Part shown: piece by piece, positions 36,851-46,342 of the stretch | Layout: every line of letters begins with the position of its first letter | Position numbering within the stretch: position 1 is the stretch's first letter | DNA from: Ruminococcus sp. | GTDB taxonomy: Bacteria > Bacillota > Clostridia > Oscillospirales > Ruminococcaceae | Length of the DNA stretch: 64,000 nucleotides | Direction: 5' to 3' | Assembly (NCBI GenBank): GCA_017521805.1 | Contig: JAFXDK010000068.1 | Location: forward strand, 1-64,000 | The notes under the pieces: generated by a model | Databases searched by the model: none | What the model saw: only the letters and a program-made list of their open reading frames with translations | Told to the model about the DNA's origin: nothing | Program-made: the position numbers and the translations under genes

Positions 36851-37351
36851 TCACTTCAGCATTTTAACAGCGTCAACTATAAGCTCCGCTGTACTCATAG
36901 GACTGCCGCTGCCGTCTATCTGTATTGTGGAATGTTTCTTGTATACATCATGACGGGCATTGAAGCGTTCTTCAAGCTCCTCTTTTGTGGAATTCACAAC
37001 AATGGGGCGGTTTGAATCGCCGTTTATACGGCTATAGCAGGCTTCAAAATCAAGGTCTAAGAATATAACAGCTCCTGACTTTGCCGCCGCTTTTGCAGAA
37101 TCGGGATTGAGCATTGCGCCGCCGCCGCATGCCACAACAGCCTTTTTTCCGCAGAGGGATTTTATAACCTCCGCTTCAACCTGACGGAAATATGCTTCGC
37201 CCTTTTCTGCGAAAATTTCGGGAATTGTCATGCCCTCTCTTGCCACTATAACCTCATCGGAATCGCAGAAGCTGTAACCAAGCTTCCTTGCGGCAAGCTT
37301 TCCCACAGTGGATTTTCCGCAGCCCATAAATCCGCATAAAAATACAGTCAT
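36851..37351 (-). CDS. aroK: Shikimate kinase
   Basis: A 166-residue P-loop kinase phosphorylating shikimate for aromatic amino acid synthesis. Walker A GFMGCGKST at residues 7-15, the shikimate-binding DSDEVI near 31-36 and FRQVEAEV near 56-63, CGGGAML near 75, and the lid Arg in SNRPIV. The start lies 1 nt after the aroE stop, so the genes are coupled. Confidence 0.95.
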   Translation of the reverse strand: MTVFLCGFMGCGKSTVGKLAARKLGYSFCDSDEVIVAREGMTIPEIFAEKGEAYFRQVEAEVIKSLCGKKAVVACGGGAMLNPDSAKAAAKSGAVIFLDLDFEACYSRINGDSNRPIVVNSTKEELEERFNARHDVYKKHSTIQIDGSGSPMSTAELIVDAVKMLK

Positions 37352-37352
37352 A

Positions 37353-38195
37353 TCACTTACCCCGATTCATCTTTTCAACTTCAGCTTCAACATCTTTTAT
37401 TATTGCAGATATATCCTCCGAGGCAAATTCTCCGCCATACCACAGCTCGTGAGCCTTTACAGCCTGATATACAAGCATTGCCGCGCCGCCTACTGCTGTT
37501 CGTCCAAGCTCTCTTGCCTTTTTCATAAGGAGTGTTTCAATGGGATTGTATATAACATCGAAGAAGCTGAGACAATTTTCAATTATCTCATCTGAAACGG
37601 GGCATGCGTCAATTTTCGGGTACATACCCACGGGAGTTGCATTTACAAGGAGGTCAAAGCTGCCCTCAATCTCGCTTACAAGGCAGATTTTTACAGAAGC
37701 ACCGCCGCACTTTGAAAGTATCTCCGCCATTACAAGCTGTGCTGTTTTTACAGCGTCGGGGAGAACGGCGATTGTCAGCTCTGCTCCGTGAAGCGCCGCT
37801 TCAATGGCAATCATTCTGCCTACGCCGCCGCAGCCTACAAGGAGTACTTTTCCGCCGAGGGGAAGCAGTTCTGCGGAACGGAGAAATCCGTCGCAGTCTG
37901 TATTGTATCCCGTCATAACTCCGTTGTCGTTGGACACGCAGTTGACGGAATTGTACCGCTCCGCACTCTCGCCAAGTCTGTCCGTCATGGGAATAATTGC
38001 CGTTTTGTGCGGAATAGTTATATTGAAGCCTTTCAACCGGCGGAGCATATCTTCGCTTTCCGCAAGCTTTTCAGGTGCAATGTCAATCAGCTCGTAGCTG
38101 TAGTCCTCGATTCCGCTTAAAGCAAAAAGCTTATTGTGTATAAGCGGCGACATTGAATGTCCCAGAGGATGCCCGATAAGTCCGTATTTATCCAT
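37353..38195 (-). CDS. aroE: Shikimate dehydrogenase
   Basis: A 280-residue NADP-dependent enzyme reducing 3-dehydroshikimate. GLIGHPLGHSMSP (shikimate site), FNITIPHKTAI with the catalytic Lys, NTDCDGF, and the dinucleotide motif LVGCGGVGR are present; the C-terminal YQAVKAHELWYGG is typical. The ATG at 38195 has GGGAGC upstream and overlaps the fabD 3' end by 8 nt; a longer in-frame start is rejected because it lies further inside fabD without a ribosome-binding site. Operon fabD-aroE-aroK. Confidence 0.95.
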   Translation of the reverse strand: MDKYGLIGHPLGHSMSPLIHNKLFALSGIEDYSYELIDIAPEKLAESEDMLRRLKGFNITIPHKTAIIPMTDRLGESAERYNSVNCVSNDNGVMTGYNTDCDGFLRSAELLPLGGKVLLVGCGGVGRMIAIEAALHGAELTIAVLPDAVKTAQLVMAEILSKCGGASVKICLVSEIEGSFDLLVNATPVGMYPKIDACPVSDEIIENCLSFFDVIYNPIETLLMKKARELGRTAVGGAAMLVYQAVKAHELWYGGEFASEDISAIIKDVEAEVEKMNRGK

Positions 38196-39102
38196 AAATT
38201 TCAGCTCCCTCAAGTCCTGCAAGATTTTCTATATTAAGGGCAGTTACTCCTGAAAGCGTCTTTTTAACAAGTCCTGTAAGTGTTTTTCCCGGACCGAATT
38301 CAACAAATGTATCTGCTCCTGCCGCTTGCATTGCCGCAAGCTCGGATGTAAAGCGTACAGGCGAAACGATATGCTTTGCAAGAATTGCCGCCATATCGCT
38401 GAAATCTGTCAGCTCACCGCCGGTTACGTTGGAGTAATACTTCACCTGCGGAGCGTTGAATGTGATTGTCTTTGCTGTTTCATAGAATTTATCAGCGGCA
38501 GACTGCATCAGCTTAGAATGGAATGCACCTGCAACATTAAGAGGTACAACTCTTGCCTTTAATTCTGCAAATATTTCGCTTACTTCGGCAATTCCCTCGG
38601 GTGTTCCTGCAATTACCGTCTGCTGTGGGGAGTTGTAATTTACTGCTGTGACATAGTTTGAAGCGTTAGCGCAGATTTCTTCGATTTTCTCGGGAGCAAG
38701 CTTCATAACAGCCGCCATTGCGCCCTTTTGCTCTGCTGTTGCCGCTTCCATAGCCTCTGCACGTGCCTTTATAAGTCTGAATCCGTCCTCGGCTGATACC
38801 ATACCTGAGCTTACAAGTGCGGCATATTCGCCGAGAGAATGACCTGCCACGCCGTCGAATTTATATCCCTTTTCAATTGCGGCATTGAGACATACAAGGG
38901 AAGTGAGCATAATTGCAGGCTGAGCGTTGATAGTTTTTGAAAGCTCCTCAATGGGACTTTCAAAGCAAAGCTTTTTCATATCCTTGCCGAGAATATCCGA
39001 CGCAGTGTCGTATAATTCCGCGGTTTTTGGAAATGCCTCCGCAATATCTCTGCCCATGCCCTGAGCCTGTGAACCCTGTCCTACAAACAGTGAAATAGTC
39101 AT
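38188..39102 (-). CDS. fabD: Malonyl-CoA:ACP transacylase FabD
   Basis: A 304-residue enzyme loading malonyl groups on acyl carrier protein. The active-site GHSLGEYAAL (nucleophile Ser), FVGQGSQAQGMG at the N-terminus and the catalytic His in AGAFHSKLM are present. AAGGAAC lies about 13 nt before the ATG. It is divergent from the fabH-led operon across a 305-bp gap, supplying the one activity missing from that operon. Confidence 0.96.
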   Translation of the reverse strand: MTISLFVGQGSQAQGMGRDIAEAFPKTAELYDTASDILGKDMKKLCFESPIEELSKTINAQPAIMLTSLVCLNAAIEKGYKFDGVAGHSLGEYAALVSSGMVSAEDGFRLIKARAEAMEAATAEQKGAMAAVMKLAPEKIEEICANASNYVTAVNYNSPQQTVIAGTPEGIAEVSEIFAELKARVVPLNVAGAFHSKLMQSAADKFYETAKTITFNAPQVKYYSNVTGGELTDFSDMAAILAKHIVSPVRFTSELAAMQAAGADTFVEFGPGKTLTGLVKKTLSGVTALNIENLAGLEGAEIYG

Positions 39103-39407
39103 AACTTTTATTGTTCCTTTCTGTGCAAAATGACAATCAAAACGACGATTTTACCGAATTATTCTAATAAATCCTGTCTAAAGTGACGAATTTTCATTTT
39201 CCTTACTACAAAAGGGAAAAAAATTCTTGCAAAAAGCTCGGAAATGATTTACAATATATGTATATATGTATGCTGTCAATCAGAATTTTACTCTATATCG
39301 TCGCTTAATTCCAGCATACTATTACTATAACATAAATTTGAAAATATTACAACACTTTTTTCAAAATTTTATATTGAATGGTGTTGAGTAAATAAAGGAG
39401 CTACGGA
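39103..39407. promoter_or_regulatory. Divergent fabD/fabH control region
   Basis: A 305-bp AT-rich gap that should control both fatty acid units. It contains the plus-strand promoter TTGCAA (39227-39232), 17 nt, TACAAT (39250-39255). A clear FapR-type palindrome was not found by eye. A minus-strand promoter could not be assigned with confidence. Confidence 0.65.
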
Positions 39408-40394
39408 ATGGGCATCAACTTATTGGCTATGGGAAGCTATCTTCCCGAAAAAATTATGACAAACGACGACTTTGCGGGATTCCTCGATACAAATGATGAA
39501 TGGATTCGCACGCGTACAGGTATAACTCAGCGTCATATGGCAGGCTGGGAGCCTGTTTGGTATATGGGCAAAAAAGCCGCAGAAAAGGCTATCGAAAAAG
39601 CTGGAATCTCCCCTAAGGATATCGGACTTGTTATCGTAAGCACTGTTACAAGTGATTTTGTAACACCAAGCATTGCAAGCCTGCTCCAGTATGAGCTGGG
39701 AATTGAAAATGCCGCCGCTTTTGACCTTAACGCCGCTTGCTCGGGATTCGTATTCTCCCTTGATACAGCAAGAAGATTCCTTGAAACTGACGACAGCATA
39801 AAATATGCTATTGTAATCTCAACAGAGGCAATTTCACGTATCTGTGATTTCGAGGACAGAGGCTCATGCATACTTTTCGGCGACGGTGCCGCCGCCGCTG
39901 TTATTGAAAAAAGTGATAAGCTTTATTCTTCTTTCCTCAATTCTGACGGAAGCGGAGCAAGAAAGCTCTATGCAAGAAATTGTCATCCTGCGCCTATCGT
40001 GAAGCAGGAATCGGATTTTGAGGACGGATTTGAAAAGCAGGCTGTCCACAGTCTCTATCAGGACGGCAGAGAGGTTTATAAATTCGCTGTAAAAGCGCTT
40101 CCAACAGCTTTCAAAGCCGCCGCTGAGAAAATCGGTATTACAAGTGAGGAAATCGACTGGTTTGTACCTCATCAGGCAAATGTGAGAATTATTGAAACTG
40201 CGGCAAAAAATCTGGGAGCGCCAATGGATAAATTCATTGTAACTCTCGACCACCATGGAAATACATCAAGCGCGTCAATTCCCCTTGCCCTTGATGAAGC
40301 TATTGAAAAGGGCATTGTGAAAAAAGGACAGAAACTTGCTCTCGTTGGATTCGGTGCAGGTCTTTCCTATGGCAGTGTGATATTGGAGTATTAA
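39408..40394 (+). CDS. fabH: Beta-ketoacyl-ACP synthase III FabH
   Basis: A 328-residue enzyme starting fatty acid chains from acyl-CoA and malonyl-ACP. Active-site residues: Cys111 (DLNAACSGF), His in FVPHQANVRI and Asn in HHGNTSSAS. TRTGITQRH is the usual CoA-contact stretch. GGAG lies 8 nt before the ATG. First gene of the fab/acc operon; palindromic repeats at 40451-40541 separate it from fabK. Confidence 0.96.
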   Translation: MGINLLAMGSYLPEKIMTNDDFAGFLDTNDEWIRTRTGITQRHMAGWEPVWYMGKKAAEKAIEKAGISPKDIGLVIVSTVTSDFVTPSIASLLQYELGIENAAAFDLNAACSGFVFSLDTARRFLETDDSIKYAIVISTEAISRICDFEDRGSCILFGDGAAAAVIEKSDKLYSSFLNSDGSGARKLYARNCHPAPIVKQESDFEDGFEKQAVHSLYQDGREVYKFAVKALPTAFKAAAEKIGITSEEIDWFVPHQANVRIIETAAKNLGAPMDKFIVTLDHHGNTSSASIPLALDEAIEKGIVKKGQKLALVGFGAGLSYGSVILEY

Positions 40395-40450
40395 GGGAAA
40401 ACACACGTAAGTAATATGCAAGAATAGTGTAAATTAAATATTTGTTGTAG

Positions 40451-40541
40451 GGGCTGCCTTTGGCAGTCCGCCGACAAAATCGGAATATATAAGAAATTCT
40501 GTAAATTTTTTTATTTCATTACGGACCGCCAAAGGCGGCCC
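40451..40541. repeat. Variable-stem palindrome locus 4
   Basis: GGGCTGCC-ttt-GGCAGTCC (40451-40469, preceded by TGTAG) and GGACCGCC-aaa-GGCGGCCC (40523-40541, followed by CTAC) face each other across a 50-bp AT-rich spacer in the fabH-fabK gap. Each arm pair allows one G-T pair. Confidence 0.78.
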
Positions 40542-40600
40542 CTACTAATGAGTTTACAAAAAATATATATAGATTAGTGTTGAAAAGAGGAGGAAATAAA

Positions 40601-41527
40601 ATGAAAACAAGAATTACAGAATTATTAGGCTGTCAGTACCCCATTATTCAGGGCGGTATGGCTTGGGTTGCAGAACATACTCTTGCCGCCGCTGTATCAA
40701 ATGCAGGCGGTATCGGTCTTATTGCAGGAGGTTCAGCTCCTATTGATTATCTCCGTGAGCAGATTCGTCTCTGCAAGGAGAAAACAGATAAGCCTTTCGG
40801 TGTTAATATCATGCTCATGAGTCCCAACGCTGAGGACCTTGCACAGCTTTGTATTGATGAAAAAGTTGCTGTTGTAACAACAGGCGCAGGAAATCCGGGA
40901 AAATTCATTCCTGCTTGGAAAGAGGCTGGAATCAAGGTAATTCCTGTTATCCCCTCAGTTGCTCTTGCAAAGCGTATGGAGCGTGCAGGTGCTGATGCTG
41001 TTGTTGCAGAGGGTACGGAATCAGGCGGTCATATCGGCGAAAATACAACAATGTGCCTTGTTCCGCAGGTTGTAGATGCTCTTGAAATCCCCGTAATTGC
41101 CGCAGGCGGTATTGCTGACGGCAGAGGCGTTGCGGCTTCATTTATGCTTGGTGCAGAGGGCGTACAGATTGGCACACGCTTCCTTGCTTCCGAGGAATGT
41201 CAGATTCACCCTACATTCAAGGAGCTTGTTGTTAAGGCTAAGGATACCGACAGCGTTGTTACTGGAAGATACACAGGTCACCCTTGCAGAAACATCAAGA
41301 CAAAGTTTGCAAAAATGCTTGCAAACGGTGAAAAGGACGGCTCACTCACTCCCGAACAGTTTGAGGAGGTTACTCTCGGCTCTCTCCGTAAAGCTGTTCA
41401 GGACGGTAATCTTGAGGAAGGCTCTTTCCTCTGCGGTGCTATTGCAGGTATGATTAACGATATCAAGCCTTGTGAAGCTATTGTTAAGGAAATAATGGAA
41501 CAGGCTGAGAGATTAATTAAGAATTAA
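40601..41527 (+). CDS. fabK: Enoyl-ACP reductase II FabK
   Basis: A 308-residue FMN-dependent TIM-barrel enzyme of the nitronate monooxygenase/FabK family; in this operon FabK is the natural reading, performing the last reduction of the elongation cycle. Motifs: CQYPIIQGGMAW, GGIGLIAGG, VVAEGTESGGHIG with the catalytic His, PVIAAGGIADGRG and GAEGVQIGTRFL. The ATG at 40601 has AGAGGAGG 6 nt upstream; an in-frame ATG 8 codons earlier overlaps it. No FabI or FabL was seen in the window. Confidence 0.94.
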   Translation: MKTRITELLGCQYPIIQGGMAWVAEHTLAAAVSNAGGIGLIAGGSAPIDYLREQIRLCKEKTDKPFGVNIMLMSPNAEDLAQLCIDEKVAVVTTGAGNPGKFIPAWKEAGIKVIPVIPSVALAKRMERAGADAVVAEGTESGGHIGENTTMCLVPQVVDALEIPVIAAGGIADGRGVAASFMLGAEGVQIGTRFLASEECQIHPTFKELVVKAKDTDSVVTGRYTGHPCRNIKTKFAKMLANGEKDGSLTPEQFEEVTLGSLRKAVQDGNLEEGSFLCGAIAGMINDIKPCEAIVKEIMEQAERLIKN

Positions 41528-41622
41528 GAATTATGAATTAAGAATTGTAAATAAATTCGTAATTATTTGTATGGACGATGCTCATATCGCTCCGTTAAAT
41601 TGATATAAGGATAGAGATTATT

Positions 41623-41835
41623 ATGAAAGAATATAAGTTTATAAGAATGACATACAGGATGCTAAAAGGCGGATACGTAACTGCAAAAGGGGACGGATAC
41701 CGTAACCACAGAACAGTAATCAGAGATATGGCTGAACAGGGTTGGCGGTTTGTCGGCAAACTTCCCGTTGAGGTAGGCGGTTATGGTGCAATCGCCAGCT
41801 ACGACCTTGTATTTGAAATTGATTGTGAAAATTAA
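41623..41835 (+). CDS. DUF4177 domain protein
   Basis: A 70-residue protein with the DUF4177 pattern: EYKFIRMTYRM at the start, an amphipathic helix ending MAEQGWRFVGKLP, and a final strand YDLVFEIDCE. Function of the family is unknown. AAGGATAG precedes the ATG. It is placed between fabK and fabG on the same strand, about 95 nt after fabK and 68 nt before fabG, so it is probably co-expressed with fatty acid synthesis. Confidence 0.85.
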   Translation: MKEYKFIRMTYRMLKGGYVTAKGDGYRNHRTVIRDMAEQGWRFVGKLPVEVGGYGAIASYDLVFEIDCEN

Positions 41836-41903
41836 AACAATTGCAAGATTTAAAAGCTAACAGCTTGCTTTGCAAAGAAAAGCATTTAAAATGGAGGTAA
41901 AAT

Positions 41904-42644
41904 ATGGCTACAGCAATTATCACAGGCGCATCACAGGGAATCGGCGCTTGTATTGCAAAAAGACTTGCTAAAGACGGCTTTGATGTCGTTATAAATCATT
42001 CACCAAAGGAAAGCAGTAAGGAAAAGGCTCTTGCTGTTGCGGCTGAATGTGAGGCTTTCGGCGTTAAGGCAATATGTATTGCCGCCGATGTTTCACAGTT
42101 CGACCAGTGCGAAGCCATGGTGAAGCAGACAAAGGCTGAATTCGGCACAATTGATGTTCTCGTAAACAACGCAGGCATCACAAAGGATACACTCCTTGCA
42201 CGCATGAAAGAAGAAGATTACGACGCTGTAATCGCTGTAAATCAGAAAAGCGTCTACAATATGTTAAAGCATACCTGCGCTGTAATGATGAAACAGCGTC
42301 ACGGCAGAATCATCAATATCACCTCTGTTGCAGGTCTTTACGGCAATGCAGGACAGGTGAATTATTCCGCATCAAAGGCGGCTATAATCGGTATGACTAA
42401 AACCGTAGCAAAGGAGTTCGGTTCACGCAATATCACTTGTAATGCCGTTGCTCCGGGACTTATCCGCACACCTATGACGGACGTTCTTTCCGATGAGCTT
42501 AAAGCAAAAATGCTTTCCGCAATCGCTCTCGGCAGATACGGCGAGCCTGAGGAAGTTGCTTCTGTTGTGTCATTCCTCGCATCTGAGGACGCTTCATATA
42601 TAACAGGACAGGTAATTGAAATTTCAGGCGGACTTTCAATGTAA
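41904..42644 (+). CDS. fabG: 3-oxoacyl-ACP reductase FabG
   Basis: A 246-residue short-chain dehydrogenase. NADPH motif TGASQGIG, NNAGITKDTLL, and the catalytic Ser-Tyr-Lys (SVAGLYGN then YSASKAA) are present, with the end ITGQVIEISGG. GGAGG lies 7 nt before the ATG. A hairpin (42657-42685) follows before fabF. Confidence 0.95.
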   Translation: MATAIITGASQGIGACIAKRLAKDGFDVVINHSPKESSKEKALAVAAECEAFGVKAICIAADVSQFDQCEAMVKQTKAEFGTIDVLVNNAGITKDTLLARMKEEDYDAVIAVNQKSVYNMLKHTCAVMMKQRHGRIINITSVAGLYGNAGQVNYSASKAAIIGMTKTVAKEFGSRNITCNAVAPGLIRTPMTDVLSDELKAKMLSAIALGRYGEPEEVASVVSFLASEDASYITGQVIEISGGLSM

Positions 42645-42656
42645 ATTAAGGCATCT

Positions 42657-42685
42657 CTAAAAACCGACCTCACAGCGGTTTTTAG
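42657..42685 (+). repeat. Hairpin between fabG and fabF
   Basis: CTAAAAACCG (42657-42666) pairs with CGGTTTTTAG (42676-42685). Related CTCTAAAAA/TTTTTAGAG hairpins are at 58527-58604 and, more distantly, 30495-30515, so it belongs to a second small family of intergenic stems. Confidence 0.65.
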
Positions 42686-42742
42686 CGACGCCCGGCAGAA
42701 ATATAAAATATAAGAATTGCAGAAAGGAAAATGATAAAATAT

Positions 42743-43999
42743 ATGAGCAGACGAGTTGTTATCACAGGTATGGGCGCAATTACTCCCCTCGGCACAGGTG
42801 TTGAGAAATTCTGGGAGGGAATTAAGGCAAACAAAATCGGCTTTTCCTATATCGACGCTTTCGATACGGAAAAAACAGGCGTTAAAATTGCAGGTATTGT
42901 CCGTGATTTCGATGAAACAGCTTACTACGATGTAAAGGGCTGCTTCGATAAAAAAGAGGCAAAGCGTATGGATACATTCACAAAATACGCTGTCGTTGCG
43001 GCTCACGAAGCTATGGTTGACGCAGGTACTGATTTCTCTGATATCGACTGCTACAGAGCGGGCGTTCTTGTGGGTTCGGGTATCGGCGGTATTGACCTCA
43101 CCCTTTCCGAGTATTCAAAATATCTGGAAAAAGGTCCCGGTCGCGTTTCCGCTTTCTATATCCCTATGATGATAAGTAATATGGCTTCGGGTACTATCGC
43201 TATGAAAACAGGCTTCAGAGGCGCTAATTTCGATATCTCCTCAGCTTGTGCAACTGCTACTCACGCTATCGGCGAGGCTTTCCGCAAGATTAAGGACGGC
43301 TATCTCGATGTTTGTCTTGCAGGCGGTACAGAAAGTACAAATGTTGAGTTTACTTATGCAGGCTTTGCAAATATGAAGGCTCTCACAAAGGCAGATAATC
43401 TCGAAAGAGCGTCAATTCCCTTTGATAAGGAGCGCCACGGCTTTGTACTCAGCGAGGGAAGCGGTGTTCTCGTACTTGAAGAATACGAGCATGCCAAGGC
43501 AAGAGGCGCTAAGATATACGCTGAAATCGCAGGCTATGGCGCAACTGATGACGGCTACCATATGACTTCCCCTATGCCTACAGGCGAAGCCGCAGGTATG
43601 GGTATGACTCTTGCTATGCAGGAAGCCGGACTTACCCCTGCTGATATCGACTATATCAACGCTCACGGCACTTCTACAGGTCTTAATGACAAGTATGAAA
43701 CAGCCGCTATAAAGCTTGCTTTCGGTGACGAGGCAAAGAATGTAAAGATAAATTCCACAAAGTCAATGACAGGTCATCTTCTTGGCGCGGCAGGCGCTAT
43801 TGAAGCTATCGTTGTGGCAAAGTCCATTGACGAGGGAATTATTCACGCAACTGTAGGTTATCAGGTTCCAGACGAGGAATGTGACCTTGATTACTGCGTA
43901 AACGGCAATATTAAGCAGGAGATTAATGCCGCACTTTCCAATTCCCTTGGATTCGGCGGTCATAACGGAACACTCTGCTTCAAAAAAGTTAAAGAATAA
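42743..43999 (+). CDS. fabF: Beta-ketoacyl-ACP synthase II FabF
   Basis: A 418-residue elongating condensing enzyme. Catalytic Cys169 (ISSACATATHAIG) and two His residues (INAHGTSTGLND and SMTGHLLGAAGAIE) are present, with the Gly-rich end SLGFGGHNGTL. Start choice: the family normally begins MSRRVVITG, giving 42743; an in-frame ATG at 42731 adds four residues but is only 2 nt from AAAGGA, while 42743 is about 14 nt away, so either may be used. Confidence 0.95.
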   Translation: MSRRVVITGMGAITPLGTGVEKFWEGIKANKIGFSYIDAFDTEKTGVKIAGIVRDFDETAYYDVKGCFDKKEAKRMDTFTKYAVVAAHEAMVDAGTDFSDIDCYRAGVLVGSGIGGIDLTLSEYSKYLEKGPGRVSAFYIPMMISNMASGTIAMKTGFRGANFDISSACATATHAIGEAFRKIKDGYLDVCLAGGTESTNVEFTYAGFANMKALTKADNLERASIPFDKERHGFVLSEGSGVLVLEEYEHAKARGAKIYAEIAGYGATDDGYHMTSPMPTGEAAGMGMTLAMQEAGLTPADIDYINAHGTSTGLNDKYETAAIKLAFGDEAKNVKINSTKSMTGHLLGAAGAIEAIVVAKSIDEGIIHATVGYQVPDEECDLDYCVNGNIKQEINAALSNSLGFGGHNGTLCFKKVKE

Positions 44000-44010
44000 G
44001 GAGTAAGCCT

Positions 44011-44478
44011 ATGTGTAAGATTCTTGATACAGTTGAGCTTGGAACAATTGAAAAGCTTGCAAAGATTGTTAAGGACAACGAGCTTTCGGAAATCACAATT
44101 TCAAACGACGACTGCAATATAACTATAAAGGGCAAGAAATGTCCTCCCCCTGCCCCTGTAATGCCTATGGGTATGCCTGTGGCTTCTCCTGCATCTGCTC
44201 CCGTACAGACAGCGGAAGCTCCAAAGGCTGAGGCTGTTCCCGAGGGCAATGTGGTAAAATCCCCAATTGTAGGCACTTTCTATCAGGCACCCTCTCCCGA
44301 TAAGCCGCCTTTTGTAAAGGTTGGCGATACAGTGAAAAAGGGCGATATCATTATGATTATCGAGTCAATGAAGCTTATGAATGAGGTACAGTCCGAGTTT
44401 GACGGTACTGTTGAACGTATTCTTGTAACTGACGGTCAGGCTGTTGAGTTCGACCAGCCTATTATGATAATCAAGTAA
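44011..44478 (+). CDS. accB: Biotin carboxyl carrier protein of acetyl-CoA carboxylase
   Basis: A 155-residue carrier. The biotinyl domain (80-155) holds ESMKLMNE with biotin-accepting Lys121; the linker (45-80) is rich in Pro, Ala and Met. GGAG precedes the ATG 8 nt upstream. It lies 11 nt after fabF and 11 nt before fabZ. Confidence 0.95.
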   Translation: MCKILDTVELGTIEKLAKIVKDNELSEITISNDDCNITIKGKKCPPPAPVMPMGMPVASPASAPVQTAEAPKAEAVPEGNVVKSPIVGTFYQAPSPDKPPFVKVGDTVKKGDIIMIIESMKLMNEVQSEFDGTVERILVTDGQAVEFDQPIMIIK

Positions 44479-44489
44479 GGGGGAACAAA

Positions 44490-44936
44490 ATGTCAGATAT
44501 TTTAATGAATAAAGAGCAGATAATGGAAATTATCCCCCACCGCGACCCGTTTCTCCTTATTGACGAAATCGTTGAAATGGAAGTGGGCGTTAAGGTTAAG
44601 GCAAGAAAGTACATCAAAGAGGACGATTTCTGGTTCAAGGGACACTTCCCAAATTATCCTGTAACTCCCGGTGTGCTTATGGTTGAAATGCTTGCTCAGG
44701 CAGGTGCTGTATGTATGCTTTCAAAGCCTGAATTCAAGGGCAAAATCGGACTTTTCGGCGGCATTGACAAGGCTAAGTTCCGCAGACAGGTTGTTCCCGG
44801 AGATGTTCTCGACCTTGAAGTTGAGATTATCCGCCAGAGAGGACCAATCGGCACAGGTAAGGCTCTTGCTTCCGTAGACGGCGAAAAGGCTGTTTCCTGC
44901 GAAATTACCTTTGTTGTTGCAGACGGTGATAAGTAA
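44490..44936 (+). CDS. fabZ: 3-hydroxyacyl-ACP dehydratase FabZ
   Basis: A 148-residue hot-dog fold dehydratase. IPHRDPFLLID, the catalytic His52 in FKGHFPNYPVTPGV and Glu66 (VLMVEMLAQ) are present. GGGGG precedes the ATG. It sits between accB and accC as in many Firmicute operons. Confidence 0.96.
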   Translation: MSDILMNKEQIMEIIPHRDPFLLIDEIVEMEVGVKVKARKYIKEDDFWFKGHFPNYPVTPGVLMVEMLAQAGAVCMLSKPEFKGKIGLFGGIDKAKFRRQVVPGDVLDLEVEIIRQRGPIGTGKALASVDGEKAVSCEITFVVADGDK

Positions 44937-44978
44937 ATAGATTCGGGCATAATACCCGACAATAATGGAGTACAATAA

Positions 44979-46328
44979 ATGTTTAAAAAAATATTGATTG
45001 CTAACCGCGGAGAAATTGCGGTACGTATAATCCGCGCCTGCCGTGAGCTTGGTGTGCGCTGTGTTGCTGTGTATTCCACCGCAGACAGAAACGCCCTCCA
45101 CGCGCAGATTGCCGATGAAGCGATATGTATAGGCCCTCCTGCCACCAAAGACAGCTACCTCAATATGAACGCTGTCATTCAGGCGGCTGTAAACGTAGGC
45201 GCAGAGGCTATCCACCCGGGCTTCGGATTCCTTTCCGAAAATGCCGAATTTGCAAGACTTTGCGAGAAAAACGGAATCGTTTTCATCGGTCCGTCATATA
45301 AATCTATCGAAATGCTGGGTGATAAGGCGGCGGCTAAGGAGACTATGGCGGCGGCTGGAGTTCCTGTTATCCCGGGCTCAAAGGGCGCTGTAAAGGATAT
45401 TGCAGATGCTAAGAAAATTGCCGAAAAATGCGGATATCCCGTACTGGTAAAGGCTTCCGCAGGTGGAGGCGGCAGAGGCATACGCCGCGTTGATTCCCCC
45501 GATGACCTTGAATCCCAGATTGTTGCCGCACAGCAGGAGGCTCTTGCTTTCTTCGGCGATGATACCGTATATATCGAAAAATTCCTTGTAAATCCCCACC
45601 ATGTTGAAATTCAGATTATGGCGGACAAAAAGGGAAATACAATCTATCTCGGCGAGCGTGACTGCTCCATGCAGAGGCGCAACCAGAAGATTTTAGAGGA
45701 GTGCCCCAGCCCCGTTGTAAGCCCTGAGCTCCGCGAAAAAATGGGCAAGGCGGCTGTAACAGCGGCTAAGGAGTGCGGCTATTACAACGCAGGTACTATT
45801 GAATTCCTCGTTGACGAAAACCGCGACTTCTACTTCATGGAAATGAATACGCGTATTCAGGTTGAGCACCCTATAACCGAGGAAGTTACAGGCTTTGACC
45901 TTGTAAAAGCGCAGATTGAGGTTGCGGCTGATATGCCCCTCCGCGTTTCACAAGAGGATATCAGACTGACAGGCCATGCTATAGAGTGCCGTATAAACGC
46001 TGAAAATCCCGAGCTGAACTTCCGTCCCTCACCTGGTACTATAAACGCTCTTTACGTCCCCGGAGGCCCCGGTATACGCATTGACAGCGCGGTTTATCAG
46101 GGATATACAATCACTCCCTACTACGATTCCATGATAAGCAAGCTTATCGTTCACGGCGCTGACAGAGATGAAGCTATCCGCAAGATGAGATGGGCGCTGT
46201 CGGAATTTATCGTTGACGGTGTTGATACAAATATTGATTTCCAGCTTGAAATTATAAAACAGCCCGAATTTATCGGCGGAAATTACGATAACGGATTTCT
46301 TACAAGATATATGGAATCCCGAAAGTAA
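44979..46328 (+). CDS. accC: Biotin carboxylase subunit of acetyl-CoA carboxylase
   Basis: A 449-residue ATP-grasp enzyme that carboxylates biotin on AccB. IANRGEIAVRIIRACRELG at the N-terminus, the ATP loop KASAGGGGRGIRRV, ERDCSMQRRNQKI, and EMNTRIQVEHPITEE are all present. Full length. accD follows after 14 nt. Confidence 0.97.
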   Translation: MFKKILIANRGEIAVRIIRACRELGVRCVAVYSTADRNALHAQIADEAICIGPPATKDSYLNMNAVIQAAVNVGAEAIHPGFGFLSENAEFARLCEKNGIVFIGPSYKSIEMLGDKAAAKETMAAAGVPVIPGSKGAVKDIADAKKIAEKCGYPVLVKASAGGGGRGIRRVDSPDDLESQIVAAQQEALAFFGDDTVYIEKFLVNPHHVEIQIMADKKGNTIYLGERDCSMQRRNQKILEECPSPVVSPELREKMGKAAVTAAKECGYYNAGTIEFLVDENRDFYFMEMNTRIQVEHPITEEVTGFDLVKAQIEVAADMPLRVSQEDIRLTGHAIECRINAENPELNFRPSPGTINALYVPGGPGIRIDSAVYQGYTITPYYDSMISKLIVHGADRDEAIRKMRWALSEFIVDGVDTNIDFQLEIIKQPEFIGGNYDNGFLTRYMESRK

Positions 46329-46342
46329 GGCGGTGAATACAG

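Noticed and set aside
39103..39407. FapR operator in the fabD/fabH gap
   Set aside because: No 17-bp palindrome of the FapR type could be found by eye.
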